Part shown: piece by piece, positions 44,604 to 56,982 of the stretch
How the letters are laid out: the number at the start of each line of letters is the position of its first letter
How positions within the stretch are numbered: the first letter of the stretch is position 1
From: Vandiemenella viatica
Lineage: Eukaryota > Arthropoda > Insecta > Orthoptera > Morabidae
Direction: 5' to 3'
Assembly (NCBI GenBank): GCA_031002005.1
Contig: JARYHS010013631.1
Location: 68,879,832-68,943,831 of the forward strand
DNA length: 64,000 nucleotides
Position numbers and translations under genes: made by a program
Notes under the pieces: model-generated
Databases searched by the model: none
Told to the model about the DNA's origin: nothing
What the model saw: the letters and a program-made list of their open reading frames with translations, nothing else

Positions 44604-45730
44604 TATAAACTCCTAACTTTCTCCGGAGCAGAGCCTTCGTGGGTGAATCCTCGAAAATTAGGCCATACTTTAGGTATGTTTTCAACCAGAGTGAGAAACA
44701 TCCACTTTATTCATAAATGGTTACAACAGCTATCCATTCACCCACATGCATAGAAAACCATAATCCGTATGCCTAGATCTGGATTCAAACCGGTATCCTC
44801 CTGAATAAGAGGCCAACACTCTCGGTGAAATTATAGGTGACAAAATTATAAGTGTCTGATTTAAAAGTGACATGTTTACAGCATCAGCTAATCGTCACCA
44901 CAATTTGAGTAGCTATATGGTGCAAATTGAAATCGACGTTTCACGAAATACGTCTTATACCCGTTGCGTTTGACAAAATAGTCTTCAATTATAATGACAA
45001 CCTATATACCTCGTGTTGCTAAGTTTCGCTTCACGCACGTTTAAACTAGCATCAGAGTCCAGATTGGTGAACTATGGGACAAGCGGTCTTCCACAAACAT
45101 GATTTCACAGGTTTGCAACCACCACCACTCCCCCCCACAGTACGTGTCGTGATGTACCCCACATACAACAGGCTTACCCCCGCCATCACCACCTCCTATA
45201 AACTGGTAACCTTTCTCCAAAGCAGAGCCTTCGTGGCTGGATCCTCAAAAAATCAGAGCATACTTTAGGTATGTTTTCAACCGGAGTGAGAAACATCCAC
45301 TTCATTCATAAGTGGTTACAACAGTTATCCATTCAACCCACGTGCATAGAAAACCCTAATCCGATGCCCAGATCGGGATTCACACCGGTATCCTCCTGAA
45401 TGAGAGGCCAACAGTCTCGGTGAAATTATAGGTGACAAAATTATAAGTGTTTGATTTAAAAGTGACATGTTCACAGCATCAGCTAGTCGTTTCCACAATT
45501 TCAGTAACTGTATGGTGCAAATTGAAATCGACGTTTCACGAAATATGTCTTATACCCGTTGCGTTTTACAAAATAGTCTTTATTTATAATGACTGCCTAT
45601 ATACCTTGTGTTGTTAAGTTCGCTTCACGCACGTTTAAACTAGCATCAGAGGCCATATTGGTGAACTATGGGACAAGCGGTCTTCCACAAACAAGATTTC
45701 ACAGGATTAACCCACCACCACTCGCCCCTA
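44604..45730. repeat. 593-bp direct duplication within left arm
   Basis: Unit one (44604-45137, with a 59-bp tail to 45196) and unit two (45197-45730) share the same blocks: CAGAGCCTTCGTGG, CATACTTTAGGTATGTTTTC, AAATTATAGGTGACAAAATT, ATCGACGTTTCACGAAATA and AAGCGGTCTTCCACAAACA. They differ by several percent, more than the two arms differ from each other, so this duplication is older than the palindrome. Each unit contains a partial SINE head. Confidence 0.85.
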
Positions 45731-45915
45731 AAAAGTCCTTTATAAAGTTATTTTTCATGAGTCCTTCATCACTTACTAGTATTAAGACCCAATCGTAATA
45801 GACACCAACACTCGATAAGACATAAATTTTTTTCCGGACCATGACACCCTTGCACTTATTGAGGTTAACCCCAGTTTTAGGATAAAAAACCATAAAAACC
45901 CATACAGTAATTGAG

Positions 45916-45972
45916 CTAAGCTAACACAATGTAACATGCTGAGCCTGCCTAACCTAAATTATCTACAGTAAC
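45916..45972. other. Palindrome centre, 57-bp spacer
   Basis: The left arm ends CATACAGTAATTGAG (45901-45915) and the right arm starts CTCAATTACTGTATG (45973). The unpaired stretch begins CTAAGCTAACACAATG. Nothing in it resembles a gene or repeat end. Confidence 0.85.
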
Positions 45973-46602
45973 CTCAATTACTGTATGGGTTTTTATGGTT
46001 TTTTATCCTAAAACTGGGGTTAACCTCAATAAGTGCAAGGGTGTCATGGTCCGGAAAAAATTTGTCTTATCGAGTGTTGGTGTCTATTACGATTGGGTCT
46101 TAATACTAGTAAGTGATGAAGGACTCATGAAAAATAACTTTATAAAGGACTTTTTAGGGGCGAGTGGTGGTGGGTGTAATCCTGTGAAATCTTGTTTGTG
46201 GAAGACCGCTTGTCCCATAGTTCACCAATATGGCCTCTGATGCTAGTTTAAACGTGCGTGAAGCGAAACTTAACAACACAAGGTATATAGGCAGTCATTA
46301 TAAATAAAGACTATTTTGTAAAACGCAACGGGTATAAGACATATTTCGTGAAACGTCGATTTCAATTTGCACCATACAGTTACTGAAATTGTGGAAACGA
46401 CTAGCTGATGCTGTGAACATGTCACTTTTAAATCAAACACTTATAATTTTGTCACCTATAATTTCACCGAGACTGTTGGCCTCTCATTCAGGAGGATACC
46501 GGTGTGAATCCCGATCTGGGCATCGGATTAGGGTTTTCTATGCACGTGGGTTGAATGGATAACTGTTGTAACCACTTATGAATGAAGTGGATGTTTCTCA
46601 CT

Positions 46603-46606
46603 CCGG
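46603..46606. repeat. 4-bp target duplication CCGG, left of LTR element
   Basis: CCGG precedes the first LTR and recurs at 52934-52937 after the second. The undisturbed site is preserved in the left arm at 45281-45284, where one CCGG is present. This proves the insertion point. Confidence 0.9.
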
Positions 46607-47461
46607 TGTAAAGGCCGGACTGAACCCCCTGTGCCGAACCTTACGTTGTCAAGAGGCCTGAGTGGATGGGGGGTGAATTTGTGGGCTTGTGGTGGAAGCA
46701 GACTTTAGAGTGGAAGTTTACTGACCTTCGGGACATTTACTAAGTCTTCTAATCCTCTTGCGCTGTCTTCTCTCTTGAAGATGTCTTCTGTCTTCTGGTG
46801 ATCTAAGCAAAGACTTGTGGGCTAAAGTAAGATGTTAATTGATGTTAATTGTCAGGAATCATGACACCACTCCATTAGTTACGGTTGGAGAACCGATTAG
46901 GCAGGGAAAGGCCAGGGCAAAATGATAACCTAGCTGAGAATCTACCTAATAAATAATGTAGGCGACTATCGTAGTTAGAGTCCCCTTTATTGACCACTAA
47001 AGACTGTATAATACAGTTGAGAGCGCGATCTGTAAGGATAACTCCCGAAAGCCTCTACAATAATAATTGTTGACTGAGCCGCATTTCGGCTGCGCAAACT
47101 AACTCTTAGAGAATATTAACTTCTTGACTGAATGGCGAATTGACACGATGGATGCATGGTGGCGAGGCAAGCTAACGAGACCCGGCCTAGCTAAGAATTA
47201 GCCCATATTGACTGGTTGATAATGATCGACAAAGTGAGCGAGTTTGGCTCGCTGTGGTCGCTCGTAAGTTCGGTTTTGCGTCACCGAACAGAGCGATGCC
47301 CTCTTAGTCAGCCGTCAGCGTTTTACCCATAAACAGCACTTGCTGACACTCGCACTTGCATTCTGTTCTGACTTGAGGCTCCATTAACTTTACGAAATAT
47401 TTTATATACCTAAAATTCTCATTCTTTCGAATAAATATATATGTCCAAAACGACAATGACA
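46607..47461 (-). repeat. LTR (3' LTR in element orientation)
   Basis: Almost identical to 52077-52933. Differences seen are CCC/CAC at about 47191, a 2-base GA deletion near 47239 and T/C near 47403. In element orientation a TATATAT stretch lies near its start and an AATAAA at about 46985-46990 (minus) could be the poly(A) signal. Confidence 0.95.
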
Positions 47462-47475
47462 TATCTCCCCCTTCC
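47462..47475 (-). promoter_or_regulatory. Polypurine tract
   Basis: On the minus strand GGAAGGGGGAGATA abuts the 3' LTR, the usual position for the plus-strand primer. It sets the element's orientation. Confidence 0.75.
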
Positions 47476-48379
47476 AATCCATTATACGTCCCCGTATAAT
47501 GTCATAACATTGCATAGGAATTCTGATCCACCATTCACTTCGCCATTAGTCGATTCACATAAAAGTTAAGAATAAAATTTGCTTTCCAGGTTTTATCCTT
47601 ACAGTCGATTACAAAGTAATGTCTATGTAACTTATAAAATCAAATTATGAAAATCATTCAATTATGAATTGGCTATTGCTCTGCTTTAAAATAGTCATTG
47701 GTCAATTCGAGAAAAGGTTACATCCTTCATAATTATTTCTTACTGAATTACATGTTACAAAAACAAGTTAATAACTGTTCTCATGTATCATTAATTTGTA
47801 CACAAGTGTAAAATTGTGTTTTAAGGTAGTAAGATTTCATCAAACTAGTTAATTGCATGAATTAGAACATCGTGACCTTGTGTGATAAAGATCAATAGTT
47901 ACTTATTGCAAAAGATGCTACTGTTTTTGATTCTATGCTTGATCACTACTCATATTTCAAAAATATGGAAATTTCTAATCTAAAGTGAAGTATCATTGAT
48001 TACAGGGCGTTAAAAATTAATGTTTACACTACTGCAGAATAAATGAAATTTAAAGTCTTTCTCCTTAATATTTTAGACTGAGTATAAACCAAGTTTGTCA
48101 TGAAATATCAGTGAAATTGTTTAAAATCAGATTAAATGTCATTAGATCGATAATCAGTAATCCGAATTGTGTCTTCAGTGTTCACAAGTTATTCTAAGTG
48201 TAAATCTCGATAACATAATCTGTGCTGTATAACTTTTACCTTAATATAATTATTTCCGTATTATGTATGACAATTATGAAGTTAAAATAAAGGATTCATG
48301 AATTTAGAAGGACGAACAATAATTTTCGATGAACAATTGGTTGAATGAAACGCCCATTAATAGTCTGTTTTAGTACTTA

Positions 48380-48586
48380 TCAACTGTCTTTCGTTTCACT
48401 CGCGGCTGCGTGTAGTGATGTGCAGGTCGCCGACTTGTAACTCGAGACTTGCTGCGTCGACATCATGCTCGTCGCGAAGCCGTTCGCTGCAAGTTTTCGC
48501 TGAAACAATTCGACTACAGCAGAATATGTTCCTAAGATTTCGCGTTTTTGAGTGAATTTTGAATCACCCACAAATATATATGGCAA
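48380..48586 (-). other. Open frame and GC-rich island in LTR element
   Basis: A 68-codon frame spans a GC-richer island (48400-48500) in otherwise AT-rich DNA. On the minus strand the island is preceded by ATTGTTTCAG and by CTTGCAG, both acceptable splice acceptors. It is the partner of the GC-rich island at 51692-51880. No protein family is recognised. Confidence 0.3.
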
Positions 48587-48599
48587 TTTCTTTTTGAAA

Positions 48600-51500
48600 A
48601 TTCAAAACATGTCATTACGCTAAATGGATTATTTACTTATAAAATTTGGGTTCGGTCCCATATACTATGGTCAACTCGGTAAAAATCATATTTATATTGT
48701 ACATTAACAAAACTGGATAGGCAGAATTATTATCCATCAATTCATGAAAAATCTGACTTATTTCTATATTTATTACATTGAAAACTATTTCTAAGGAAAA
48801 GAATTACTAATAATTTCTTGAAATTTGGTTACGTGAGTATTGACTTACAAGATATAACATTTTAAGTTAATTTCTATTTATACTAAGAGAGTGAAGTACA
48901 ATAAACTCCCGTATTTGATACTACATACGCGATTAAACTAGATACCATTTTACTAATTCCGTTCTACAGTATTTATCAACAGAGATATACAGAATAAAAT
49001 TCTAATGCATGATCATCACAGCTTATCCAACTTAAATGTAATCTCCCTTCTTTTACTGAATTCTTCAATTATATTACAATTCATATACGCATTGTCTCGT
49101 TATCCCAACAGATACATTACTCAAGTGAACAGTCTGAATCACTTTGTTTTTTATTATTTAAGAGTATTTTTCTATTTTTTTTTACTTTTTTTTAACTTCT
49201 AATTTATACTTAACCAGTCTCTCAGATCACTGTCTTTCTAGAAAAGTTATTCTTTCATGGGTTAATTACTTACATGCGACATTATGTTGGTTGGGCTTTC
49301 GTATTCTCGTAAATTTTCGAGATTATTTCCACTTACAGTTTACCATTTAACTTAGTTGCTTACTTTAGTTTAGGGAACCTCATCTAACTGCTTACATAGA
49401 TTTACGCGTGCTTTTACTTATCTGTGCTTATCCCGATGCTAGTTTATTTGTGTGCGAACTCAATTCGTCTTTCCGTGGCCACTAACTTCAACAATATTTT
49501 TATTACCTGCGTGCACATAAAATTCTCTTATACTCTGGAACCACTTAATATCATATTTGCTTTAACCCGCGGACTCTCTCGAAACATTTGCACACAATCG
49601 CCTGAACGATGTGGCCGTAACCGATATTACCGCTGCCGGTTTACCTACACAGGGTGCTCCCAAATATTAAACTCCTTTTACTTCAACTCGCGGAACTTAT
49701 CGGAACATTTTGGTACGCAACCACCTGAATGGTTGGCCCAGTTCTCGACGTTTCCACTAACAATTTGCAACTTTACTTCCTTCAACACCTTTAACATTAA
49801 TTTCTCCCAACATTCTGGAAATTTATCTCCCGGAGTTTTGACGTAACACATAGACTTAGGACAATCGTATTGCGGGCAGAGATTGGCCTATCCTTCCCTG
49901 ATTGCGTATGCGTCTATTGAACTACGAAGCAGGCGCAAATTAAATAGAATTCATTCCTGAACTTCGAGATCTTTGCTACTCTCAACCCGTTCGATAATTC
50001 CTTAGAAATCAATTCTTAACTTCCGTAACCGTTGCTCATAATTTAACTACTCAGCACCCTTCAACTTTTATACGCATTCGCCGTTTGCGACATGCACTAA
50101 CATTTCAACATTTCGACATTTTTCTATTTTCCTCGCTGCAGCATCACTCAATAAAATTATTTCTCGCACGCCCTATCAATATCACCTAGCACACATCTCC
50201 ATAACAATAACCTTTTACTTCTACATACTTAAATAGCACAGTTATTCATACAATTTTTCCACTAAGCACCTTACACTGATCTTAAATTTATTTTTTATCC
50301 CATCAGGCCAGCATATAAAATAATTATTCATGAATATCTTATTTTTATTGTAAACAGCATGCATATTCTTTCCACGCACAATAATCATATCTAAACCAGA
50401 TGTAATGTTTATAATATTTTGTTGCTAGATAACGCGCTTCAAGTTATAATAAAATTTTATTTAAATTGGGAAAACATTTCATTTCACTGTCACTTTTCAG
50501 TTTCGCATTGTAATTTAGTGCATATTTTCTTCGCTATTTTCTTAAACAGATTTTTAAATTTATTTCATGCTACAAGGTTTAATTAACATATTTTCAAATA
50601 CGGCTGTCTTTACATATAAAGCAATCGCGAAATCGTACTTTTAGTTCGTAATACATGATACACGTGTTCCAAATTAACAAGCCAAAGTGCTAAATTAATG
50701 TTAACCAACAGAAGAATGATTTTTAACTAGAACACTTGATTAGCTCTTCCTTTACCCGCAGTTGCTCAAAACAACATATTACGTTACATTAATTATCACA
50801 AAATTCATATAGCACATTGAAATAATTATAAACTAATGCAAATAATGGCTCTTAGCTTGTATTGCATTTAGAGACAGTAAGAGTTACGTATACGTCTTTC
50901 CAAAACAGTGAGATCTCTTTTTTTTCCCCTTAACGCATATTTGTTTAAACATTTATGGAATTTAACAATATAGTTGGTTACTCTGTTCGGTGCGCGCTAA
51001 CGATCAGAACTACGAACTATTCAACTATCCTTCTAAATAGAATTTATGCAGTTCATGCTTCCTTAACTGAAAATTATTTGACCGTACCTACCCTGTAATT
51101 AATTGCATTCTCAAATATAATAGTTTTATTAAACTGCACATTTCCTTTTTTTAATCAAATTACATTTATATGTAAATTTAATTGAAATTACCGCTTTGTC
51201 CGGGGCCCTTCGGTCAAAACCATAATCTGCAACTAAATCTTATCTCTGCAAATTACGTTTATTTCATTTCACTCAGAAATTATTGATTTATATTTTTGAA
51301 AGTATAGCACATTTTAAAACATAGTTTGAGGAAATAATTTCTTTAATGTATATTATCTGTGAATTTGAACTAACTAATTCTGACACAAAACTGATAAACA
51401 TACTAAGCGAATTACAGTTTCCTTTTAATTTATTAACTGATAGACCGTAATTTTGCCTTCCGCCACATATTTCGCATTAAACAACATATTTTGAACAGAA

Positions 51501-51600
51501 TTATCGACAGAAACCAAATATTAAAGCATTTATTTTTCGTTCTTTTAAAACAGTCGCGTACTTTCAACAGGAAATTTAAATAAAACAATTTTTTAATAAA
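48600..51600. other. AT-rich interior of LTR element
   Basis: No coding motif is seen. A degenerate repeat of about 110 bp lies at 49575-49740 (blocks around GAACGATGTGGCC and GAATGGTTGGCC), in phase within a 140-codon plus-strand frame that is probably accidental. Confidence 0.5.
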
Positions 51601-51691
51601 CAAATCACTCTTGAACTTGAAAATTATGCAATTTTCCCGCAAAAAGCCCGTAATTTATTGCCATATGCATGCGTGCGTGTTCAAAACTCAC

Positions 51692-52076
51692 CGTTTGCTT
51701 TTTCGACGATTTGAAGCTGGTAGAACTGCTCTGCTGGCGTCGTGGTGTCCCCGGAAGAACTGGTGTTGTCGCCGCTGGCTGCAACTCGACTCCTGCTCAC
51801 TCAGCACGGACGCCGGCCGCTCGCCGTCCGTCTCGCGTAGATTTCGCCCGGTGGTAGAAGCCCGTCGCCGATATACAATAACTTTTATTAAGACTGATTA
51901 AATTTGCTATCAACCGTTAACTGTCTCGCTCGTCTCACTACCAATACATTCCATCTGCCATTCAATTGCTACCAGTGATTTGATCGTCATTTTCCCCACG
52001 AAGGTTTTCCATCCTAAAAGTCTTCGTTTCGAATTTTCCACTAACCGATCCGTAGATTCCACTTCTGAAAACCAAA
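51692..52076 (-). other. Leader of LTR element with splice-donor-like end
   Basis: From the primer site inward on the minus strand the leader contains a short ATG frame of 16 codons (MENLRGENDDQITGSN, stop), then a GC-rich stretch with a 70-codon open frame lacking ATG. It ends at GCAAACG followed by GTGAGT at 51691-51686, a consensus 5' splice site. Splicing to the GC-rich island near 48490 would keep that frame open for about 30 further codons if CTTGCAG is the acceptor. This is inference from sequence only. Confidence 0.35.
52059..52074 (-). promoter_or_regulatory. Primer-binding-like site
   Basis: Two bases inside the 5' LTR the minus strand reads TGGTTTTCAGAAGTGG. It starts with TGG, the complement of tRNA CCA, and closely resembles the complement of a tRNA-Leu 3' end (TGGTGTCAGAAGTGG), allowing small changes. 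The tRNA identity is inferred. Confidence 0.6.
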
Positions 52077-52933
52077 TGTAAAGGCCGGACTGAACCCCCT
52101 GTGCCGAACCTTACGTTGTCAAGAGGCCTGAGTGGATGGGGGGTGAATTTGTGGGCTTGTGGTGGAAGCAGACTTTAGAGTGGAAGTTTACTGACCTTCG
52201 GGACATTTACTAAGTCTTCTAATCCTCTTGCGCTGTCTTCTCTCTTGAAGATGTCTTCTGTCTTCTGGTGATCTAAGCAAAGACTTGTGGGCTAAAGTAA
52301 GATGTTAATTGATGTTAATTGTCAGGAATCATGACACCACTCCATTAGTTACGGTTGGAGAACCGATTAGGCAGGGAAAGGCCAGGGCAAAATGATAACC
52401 TAGCTGAGAATCTACCTAATAAATAATGTAGGCGACTATCGTAGTTAGAGTCCCCTTTATTGACCACTAAAGACTGTATAATACAGTTGAGAGCGCGATC
52501 TGTAAGGATAACTCCCGAAAGCCTCTACAATAATAATTGTTGACTGAGCCGCATTTCGGCTGCGCAAACTAACTCTTAGAGAATATTAACTTCTTGACTG
52601 AATGGCGAATTGACACGATGGATGCATGGTGGCGAGGCAAGCTAACGAGACACGGCCTAGCTAAGAATTAGCCCATATTGACTGGTTGATAATGATCGAC
52701 AAAGTGAGAGCGAGTTTGGCTCGCTGTGGTCGCTCGTAAGTTCGGTTTTGCGTCACCGAACAGAGCGATGCCCTCTTAGTCAGCCGTCAGCGTTTTACCC
52801 ATAAACAGCACTTGCTGACACTCGCACTTGCATTCTGTTCTGACTTGAGGCTCCATTAACTTTACGAAATATTTCATATACCTAAAATTCTCATTCTTTC
52901 GAATAAATATATATGTCCAAAACGACAATGACA
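52077..52933 (-). repeat. LTR (5' LTR in element orientation)
   Basis: This is the partner of 46607-47461. It is followed by the CCGG duplication at 52934-52937 and then the interrupted arm sequence TTGAAAACATACC. Confidence 0.95.
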
Positions 52934-52937
52934 CCGG

Positions 52938-54835
52938 TTGAAAACATACCTAAAGTATGCTCTGATTTTTTGAGGATCCAGCCACGAAGGCTCTGCTTTG
53001 GAGAAAGGTTACCAGTTTATAGGAGGTGGTGATGGCGGGGGTAAGCCTGTTGTATGTGGGGTACATCACGACACGTACTGTGGGGGGGAGTGGTGGTGGT
53101 TGCAAACCTGTGAAATCATGTTTGTGGAAGACCGCTTGTCCCATAGTTCACCAATCTGGACTCTGATGCTAGTTTAAACGTGCGTGAAGCGAAACTTAGC
53201 AACACGAGGTATATAGGTTGTCATTATAATTGAAGACTATTTTGTCAAACGCAACGGGTATAAGACGTATTTCGTGAAACGTCGATTTCAATTTGCACCA
53301 TATAGCTACTCAAATTGTGGTGACGATTAGCTGATGCTGTAAACATGTCACTTTTAAATCAGACACTTATAATTTTGTCACCTATAATTTCACCGAGAGT
53401 GTTGGCCTCTTATTCAGGAGGATACCGGTTTGAATCCAGATCTAGGCATACGGATTATGGTTTTCTATGCATGTGGGTGAATGGATAGCTGTTGTAACCA
53501 TTTATGAATAAAGTGGATGTTTCTCACTCTGGTTGAAAACATACCTAAAGTATGGCCTAATTTTCGAGGATTCACCCACGAAGGCTCTGCTCCGGAGAAA
53601 GTTAGGAGTTTATACCGCAAGAGATGTACCTAAGCACAAAATGTAGCATCTCCACTGGTTAACTGGTATCCAGCAAAAAAATAAAAAAAAATAAAATGTT
53701 ACAGGTTTGGTCGGTCTCGAGCCAGAATGCACACTTTTTGCCCCGTAACCCAGCAAACTCCACAATCAGGGTGCAATTCGCATCGTCCTTCATAACACCG
53801 ACAACCTTTTCACTATGGAACTCTACCTGCCAAGCTAACTGTGTCCATATAAAGTAATTTAGGACATCTAAACTGAGGAATGGTGAATTCTTAATGAAAC
53901 TGATACATCCTCAGTCATCTTCTAGCATATCAATCTATGACTTCTTTCGTAGAGCGAATATTACATAATTTTTGGCGATATTTTACCTGTATTCACTATG
54001 TTTTGCGATTTTCATAACATTTCGGGATTTTATGAGTTGGGGGTGCGTAAGAGGATTGACAATGACTGTTGGGCGAGCGATAGCACTCTGGCATCGCATT
54101 CGGGAAGCGACCATCCAGTTTTAAGTTATTTTTTCCATAGTTTCCTGAAATCACTCCAGGCGAATGCCCACTACACGCCTTGTCAAAGTATGCGGTAAAT
54201 AGAAACAGAATGAGGATTGGACTGTTAACTCGAGAAATTCCGAAACATCTGTCAATATTTGTGAGGCCGAGCATATTTTCATGATCCTTGACACTGGTGT
54301 GTGCATGTATAAGTTGTCAATATTCTGTAAGTCCTAAAAGGTATATACTTTCGAAGTTTGTGCTTGGCACCTTTCCTAGCTTGTTCTTGAGTGGTGCAGT
54401 TCGTGACAGTTTTAGATACGTGCCAATCCCCGACAATATGCTATGCATCTGTTACCGCTGTTTCTGCAGAAAGTATGCATTCTTCCATTTTTCCAACTAA
54501 CTGTGGTCTGTACCGCATTTTTCGCATGTGTCGGGATAAGAACTATTCACATGTGCCCTTTGGAGGTTGTACACGAGATCCATTTAGTCTACGAAACAGA
54601 CTCGTATACTGGCACTGACGAAAAATTTCATGAATGATCTAACATGATCTAGAACTTAGTGGATGCTATCTTCGGTGAATTTCTGTATTGCGACTGTAGG
54701 CATTTTGAAATCAGTGTAAGGTGAGGTAATTTTTTCACGCGTTTAGTCTATTTCTGTTACCGCTGTTTCTGCAGAAAGTATGTATTCTTCCATTTTTTCC
54801 AACTAACTGTGGTCTGTACCGCATTTCTCGCGATG
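52938..54835. repeat. Right arm, inner part
   Basis: It mirrors 43390-45280 of the left arm: 593-bp duplication unit one inverted (about 53035-53620), the SINE fragment (about 54062-54170, plus) and the 84-bp repeat pair (about 54450-54830). The second 593-bp unit is split by the LTR element between 46606 and 52934. Confidence 0.8.
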
Positions 54836-55191
54836 TCAAATATTTTCATACAAGAACTTTAAACACAAGTGGCCACATACGTGTGTGCCGTATTCCTGGT
54901 GACGTTGTACGTTGTACAGTATTCTGTTGCCCGCAAAGTATCGCTGCAATTCCAATGGTGGGGGTAAGTCACCAAAACTGTCAAAATATTTTAACTACAC
55001 CTTCTTTGTACTTTATATATGCAACCCAATGTGTTCCGTCATTTTCAGCACTGTCCAAGTTCACTATTCCACATTCATGATGACGAATTTTTTCAGGTAA
55101 TTCATCACGCATGAATACACCTCGAAAATGAGGTATACGCAGACGCTTTACATATCTATATATATCCCTGTCCGTCAGCGGCTGGACAGAG
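54836..55191 (-). CDS. Adenain-like cysteine protease (C5 family), right-arm copy
   Basis: Inverted copy of the left-arm gene. The stop is at 54836-54838 and homology extends up to the poly(T) at 55192-55206. The same His, Asp, Gln and Cys motifs are present and the core is unbroken. The adjoining A-run has 15 rather than 14 bases, so the SINE-derived ATG used on the left is out of frame here. The first in-frame Met is inside the conserved FMRDELP motif, and no full-length start is available. It may be expressed only if an upstream exon supplies a start. Confidence 0.7.
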
Positions 55192-55233
55192 TTTTTTTTT
55201 TTTTTTCTTCAATCCTGATCCGTCTTTTCTGTA

Positions 55234-55374
55234 TGGTGACCATCCAGATTTAACTTTGTTTCCATGGTTTCCCTAAATCACTCCAGGTGAATGTCAAAAG
55301 GCCATGGCCGAATTCCCTCCAGTTCAAAGTCTGCAGTCCCATCCCGCCTCTAATGACCTCGACAGTTCTGTGTT
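55234..55374 (+). mobile_element. SINE fragment, right-arm mirror
   Basis: Inverted copy of 42850-42990: CCATCCAGATTTAACTTTG, then TTTCCCTAAATCACTCCAGG, AAAAGGCCATGGCCGAATTC and CTCTAATGACCTCGACAG. Confidence 0.75.
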
Positions 55375-55762
55375 TTCAAACAAACAGGAAAACTAACACT
55401 GAAAATAGTTCGGTCGAGTTTCATCAGTGCCACTACCTTGACATTAGAAATCTATATTTTACACTTACAACTGTTCACTGCAATCCGTAAGTCGAAATGA
55501 GCTACTTAGTTTGACAAGATCTCAGAAATCATCCTATCACTTCACATTTCATCTAGTACTCGAGAACAACACATTTATAAATAATAATGATTATTCACGT
55601 ACCACGCTAAACTGAAACCTGATGTGCGATAACTTTTTGGAAAGAACTGTGTAAGTCGGATTCTGCACAGAAAGTGATAATATTAAAAATAACGCGTTAG
55701 TATTCGTTGATAAAAGTCTGAAGTATCTTGGTAAATAGTTAGATTTTAATGAGAGCAATTGG

Positions 55763-56005
55763 CTATAGAAAATCCAGAAAGTATTTTCCTGCCTGTATGT
55801 AGCGGTCCACATAGGGGGGCGGTTCTTTCTGTTTCTCTATCCTATGAAGTACTTCTTCGTTTGAGATTTTCAGCACCCCAAGATATGTGTAAGAGACGAC
55901 GATACAAATACATTTCGAAAGCTTCAATTCTTTTCTCTCGGTACAGCTTTCATGCCCATAAAGAAAAAGAAATGGAGCACACATGGCAGGGAGAAGCAAA
56001 TTCAT
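55763..56005 (-). pseudogene. LINE tail remnant, right-arm mirror
   Basis: Inverted copy of 42218-42460 with the same reading. The same caution about assignment applies. Confidence 0.35.
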
Positions 56006-56141
56006 TTCGACAGAGTCAGCTTATTAACGCTTTTTTCCCGGTTCTGACCCCTTCGATGCTGATATCCCAAGTCTTTCTGTGGGTTAATTAGGTTTTTCTG
56101 CAGCCGTCGCCCTCTTTATTGAGTAAATGTGAGAATTCTGT

Positions 56142-56300
56142 GACAGAGCGTGGTGGGTGAGAGGTAACGCTCTGGCCTCTCATTCGGGAGGACGCAAGAT
56201 TCGAATCCTCTTCCGGCTATACGGATTTCGGTTTTCCATGGTTTTCCGAAATTACTCCAGGAGAATACCGGGATGATTCCTTCAAAAGGCCGTGGCTGAA
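56142..56300 (+). mobile_element. SINE copy, right-arm mirror
   Basis: Inverted copy of 41921-42080, with head GAGCGTGGTGGGTGAGAGG and box B GATTCGAATCC. Confidence 0.8.
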
Positions 56301-56982
56301 TGCTTACTCACAGTACCAGCCAGTATCAATAATGTCGTTTGTTCTTACTCCACACATACTGTGGCGATGTTGGGAATATAACCTAGGTACTTAGTACACT
56401 ATCTGAAATACCAGATTTATTTGCCCAATCGTTGAAATGTTCACAGCTTTCAGAATGTTTTTGTCGTATTCATGTTGGAAATTATCAAGGATTTCGTTAT
56501 TTCGTATTCAACGAATAAAAAATAATGTATCTGTACTCTGAATTCATGTGCAATCTACAATTATTATATCATGAAGGGGTGGCGGCACGTTTTGTTAGGA
56601 GGACACCTCTCAAAACAGATGGGGCGGACAAAGAAATTAATGGCGGTCGATGGGATTTTTTTTTTCGTGCGGGCCCAAACAGTATAATACATTGCGGTGC
56701 GGCTCCAGGTAGGGTTGGGATGGCCTGCTGGCTGCGGGGTATATGAAATTCATTCAAGTCAGCGGGCGGGCGGCTTATTCAACATCATATAACGTTAAAA
56801 CTAGTATCTCGAAACGGCTCGACAGATTCTCATAGAATAAATTTCTCTGCACTTGGTAGAAAAATTACTTGTAAATTGATATGCCGTAACACTATTTAAA
56901 GATTAAATCTTAATTTATATGTTTAGAACTTTGAACCCACGACCACCTGCCTAAGAGGAATAGGCGAATTTGTGAATAAATT

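Larger units (their letters stand above)
46607..52933 (-). mobile_element. Non-coding LTR retrotransposon (LARD-like)
   Basis: Two direct LTRs of about 855 bp (46607-47461, 52077-52933) begin TGT and end ACA and differ at only about three sites. They enclose 4.6 kb of AT-rich DNA. The orientation is minus: next to 52077 lies a primer-binding-like site and next to 47461 a polypurine tract. No gag, protease, reverse transcriptase or integrase motif is found in any frame, and the longest open frame is 140 codons. This fits a large retrotransposon derivative mobilised in trans. The length, 4-bp duplication and polypurine tract fit Ty3/Gypsy or BEL-type integration, which cannot be told apart here. 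Confidence 0.85.

Noticed and set aside
49424..49846. 140-codon plus-strand frame in the LTR element
   Set aside because: It is antisense to the element, AT-rich, motif-free and includes a degenerate nucleotide repeat.
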